Shown here one piece after another: positions 6,187 through 6,276 of a DNA stretch of 6,276 nt. The stretch's first letter is position 1. Each line of letters opens with the position of its first letter. Made by a program: the position numbers and the translations under genes. Source of the stretch: Spirochaetaceae bacterium (GTDB lineage: Bacteria; Spirochaetota; Spirochaetia; B11-G9); assembly GCA_030633365.1 (NCBI GenBank), contig DAOVSY010000177.1:1-6276 (forward strand), given 5' to 3'. The notes beneath the pieces were generated by a model that saw only the letters and a program-made list of their open reading frames with translations, had not been told where the DNA came from and did no database searches.

Positions 6187-6276
6187 CTATTTTTTTTCAT
6201 TTTTTTCTTTTTTATTTTCCTTATAAGTCTGGTATAAAGGTACTCCAAAAGAAAGAAGTGCAAGAGCCAGTAGAAT
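6187..6276 (-). CDS. C-terminal end of an unidentified membrane protein
   Basis: The last 29 codons and a TAG stop (6187-6189) of a gene that enters from the high-coordinate edge. The visible part is a hydrophobic segment (I-L-L-A-L-A-L-L-S-F-G-V-P-L) followed by a strongly charged Lys/Glu/Asn tail, as at the end of a membrane protein whose last helix exits into the cytoplasm. The terminator at 6093-6129 follows about 60 bases later and probably ends its transcript. The fragment is too short to name the family. I favour this frame because it gives a membrane-helix-plus-charged-tail pattern; another frame is also open here, to a stop nearby. Confidence 0.5.
   Translation of the reverse strand: MLLALALLSFGVPLYQTYKENKKEKNEKK

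Noticed and set aside
6231..6240. Plus-strand extended -10-like TGGTATAAA
   Set aside because: It lies inside the minus-strand membrane-protein fragment, has no -35 partner, and no plus-strand gene follows.
1..6276. CRISPR array, tRNA, insertion sequence, prophage or defence island
   Set aside because: No spaced direct repeats, cloverleaf sequence, transposase, integrase or terminal inverted repeats were found. The cyclase-like gene alone, without an effector neighbour, does not make a cyclic-nucleotide defence system.

Overview
The window is AT-rich bacterial DNA, and every convincing gene in it lies on the minus strand. Read in the direction of transcription (high to low coordinates) the order is: the last residues of a membrane protein, an intrinsic terminator, adk, thiF, thiS, a class III nucleotide-cyclase-like gene with its own promoter, a 322-base gap, and a very large Ig-like lipoprotein gene that runs off the low-coordinate edge. 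A spirochaete (Spirochaetaceae-like) is my best guess. The reasons are the relaxed lipobox (L-S-T-C), the giant Ig-like modular lipoprotein, the low GC and the cyclase type. No rRNA or other taxonomic marker is present, so this stays an inference.

Region 6276-4423 is a compact gene cluster. Adenylate kinase is recognisable end to end, but it has a greatly enlarged NMP-binding region and an unusual P-loop. It is followed after 14 bases by a short, zinc-less ThiF (an E1-like adenylyltransferase). ThiF overlaps a ThiS sulfur carrier by an ATGA stop/start. ThiF should adenylate the Gly-Gly tail of ThiS, probably for thiazole (thiamine) synthesis, but no thiG, thiH or other thiamine gene is visible here. 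An intrinsic terminator with eight U residues ends three bases before the adk Shine-Dalgarno sequence. The cluster is therefore either read through that terminator or controlled by it.

Region 4422-3394 holds the cyclase-like gene. It has the best promoter in the window (TTGATT, 17 bases, TATACT with an extended -10), a TTG start and a strong Shine-Dalgarno sequence set inside an inverted repeat. The protein joins a helical N-terminal region to a class III cyclase domain. Both metal-binding Asp residues are kept, but the transition-state Arg is His and the base-recognition Lys is Ser.

Region 3393-3072 is a non-coding AT-rich gap that contains the leader of the lipoprotein gene. Region 3071-1 is one uninterrupted reading frame of 1023 codons without its stop. 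It encodes a lipoprotein of at least nine Ig-like modules, presumably anchored at the cell surface or facing the periplasm. The plus-strand open frames are all antisense shadows. No tRNA, rRNA, CRISPR array, insertion sequence or phage gene was seen.
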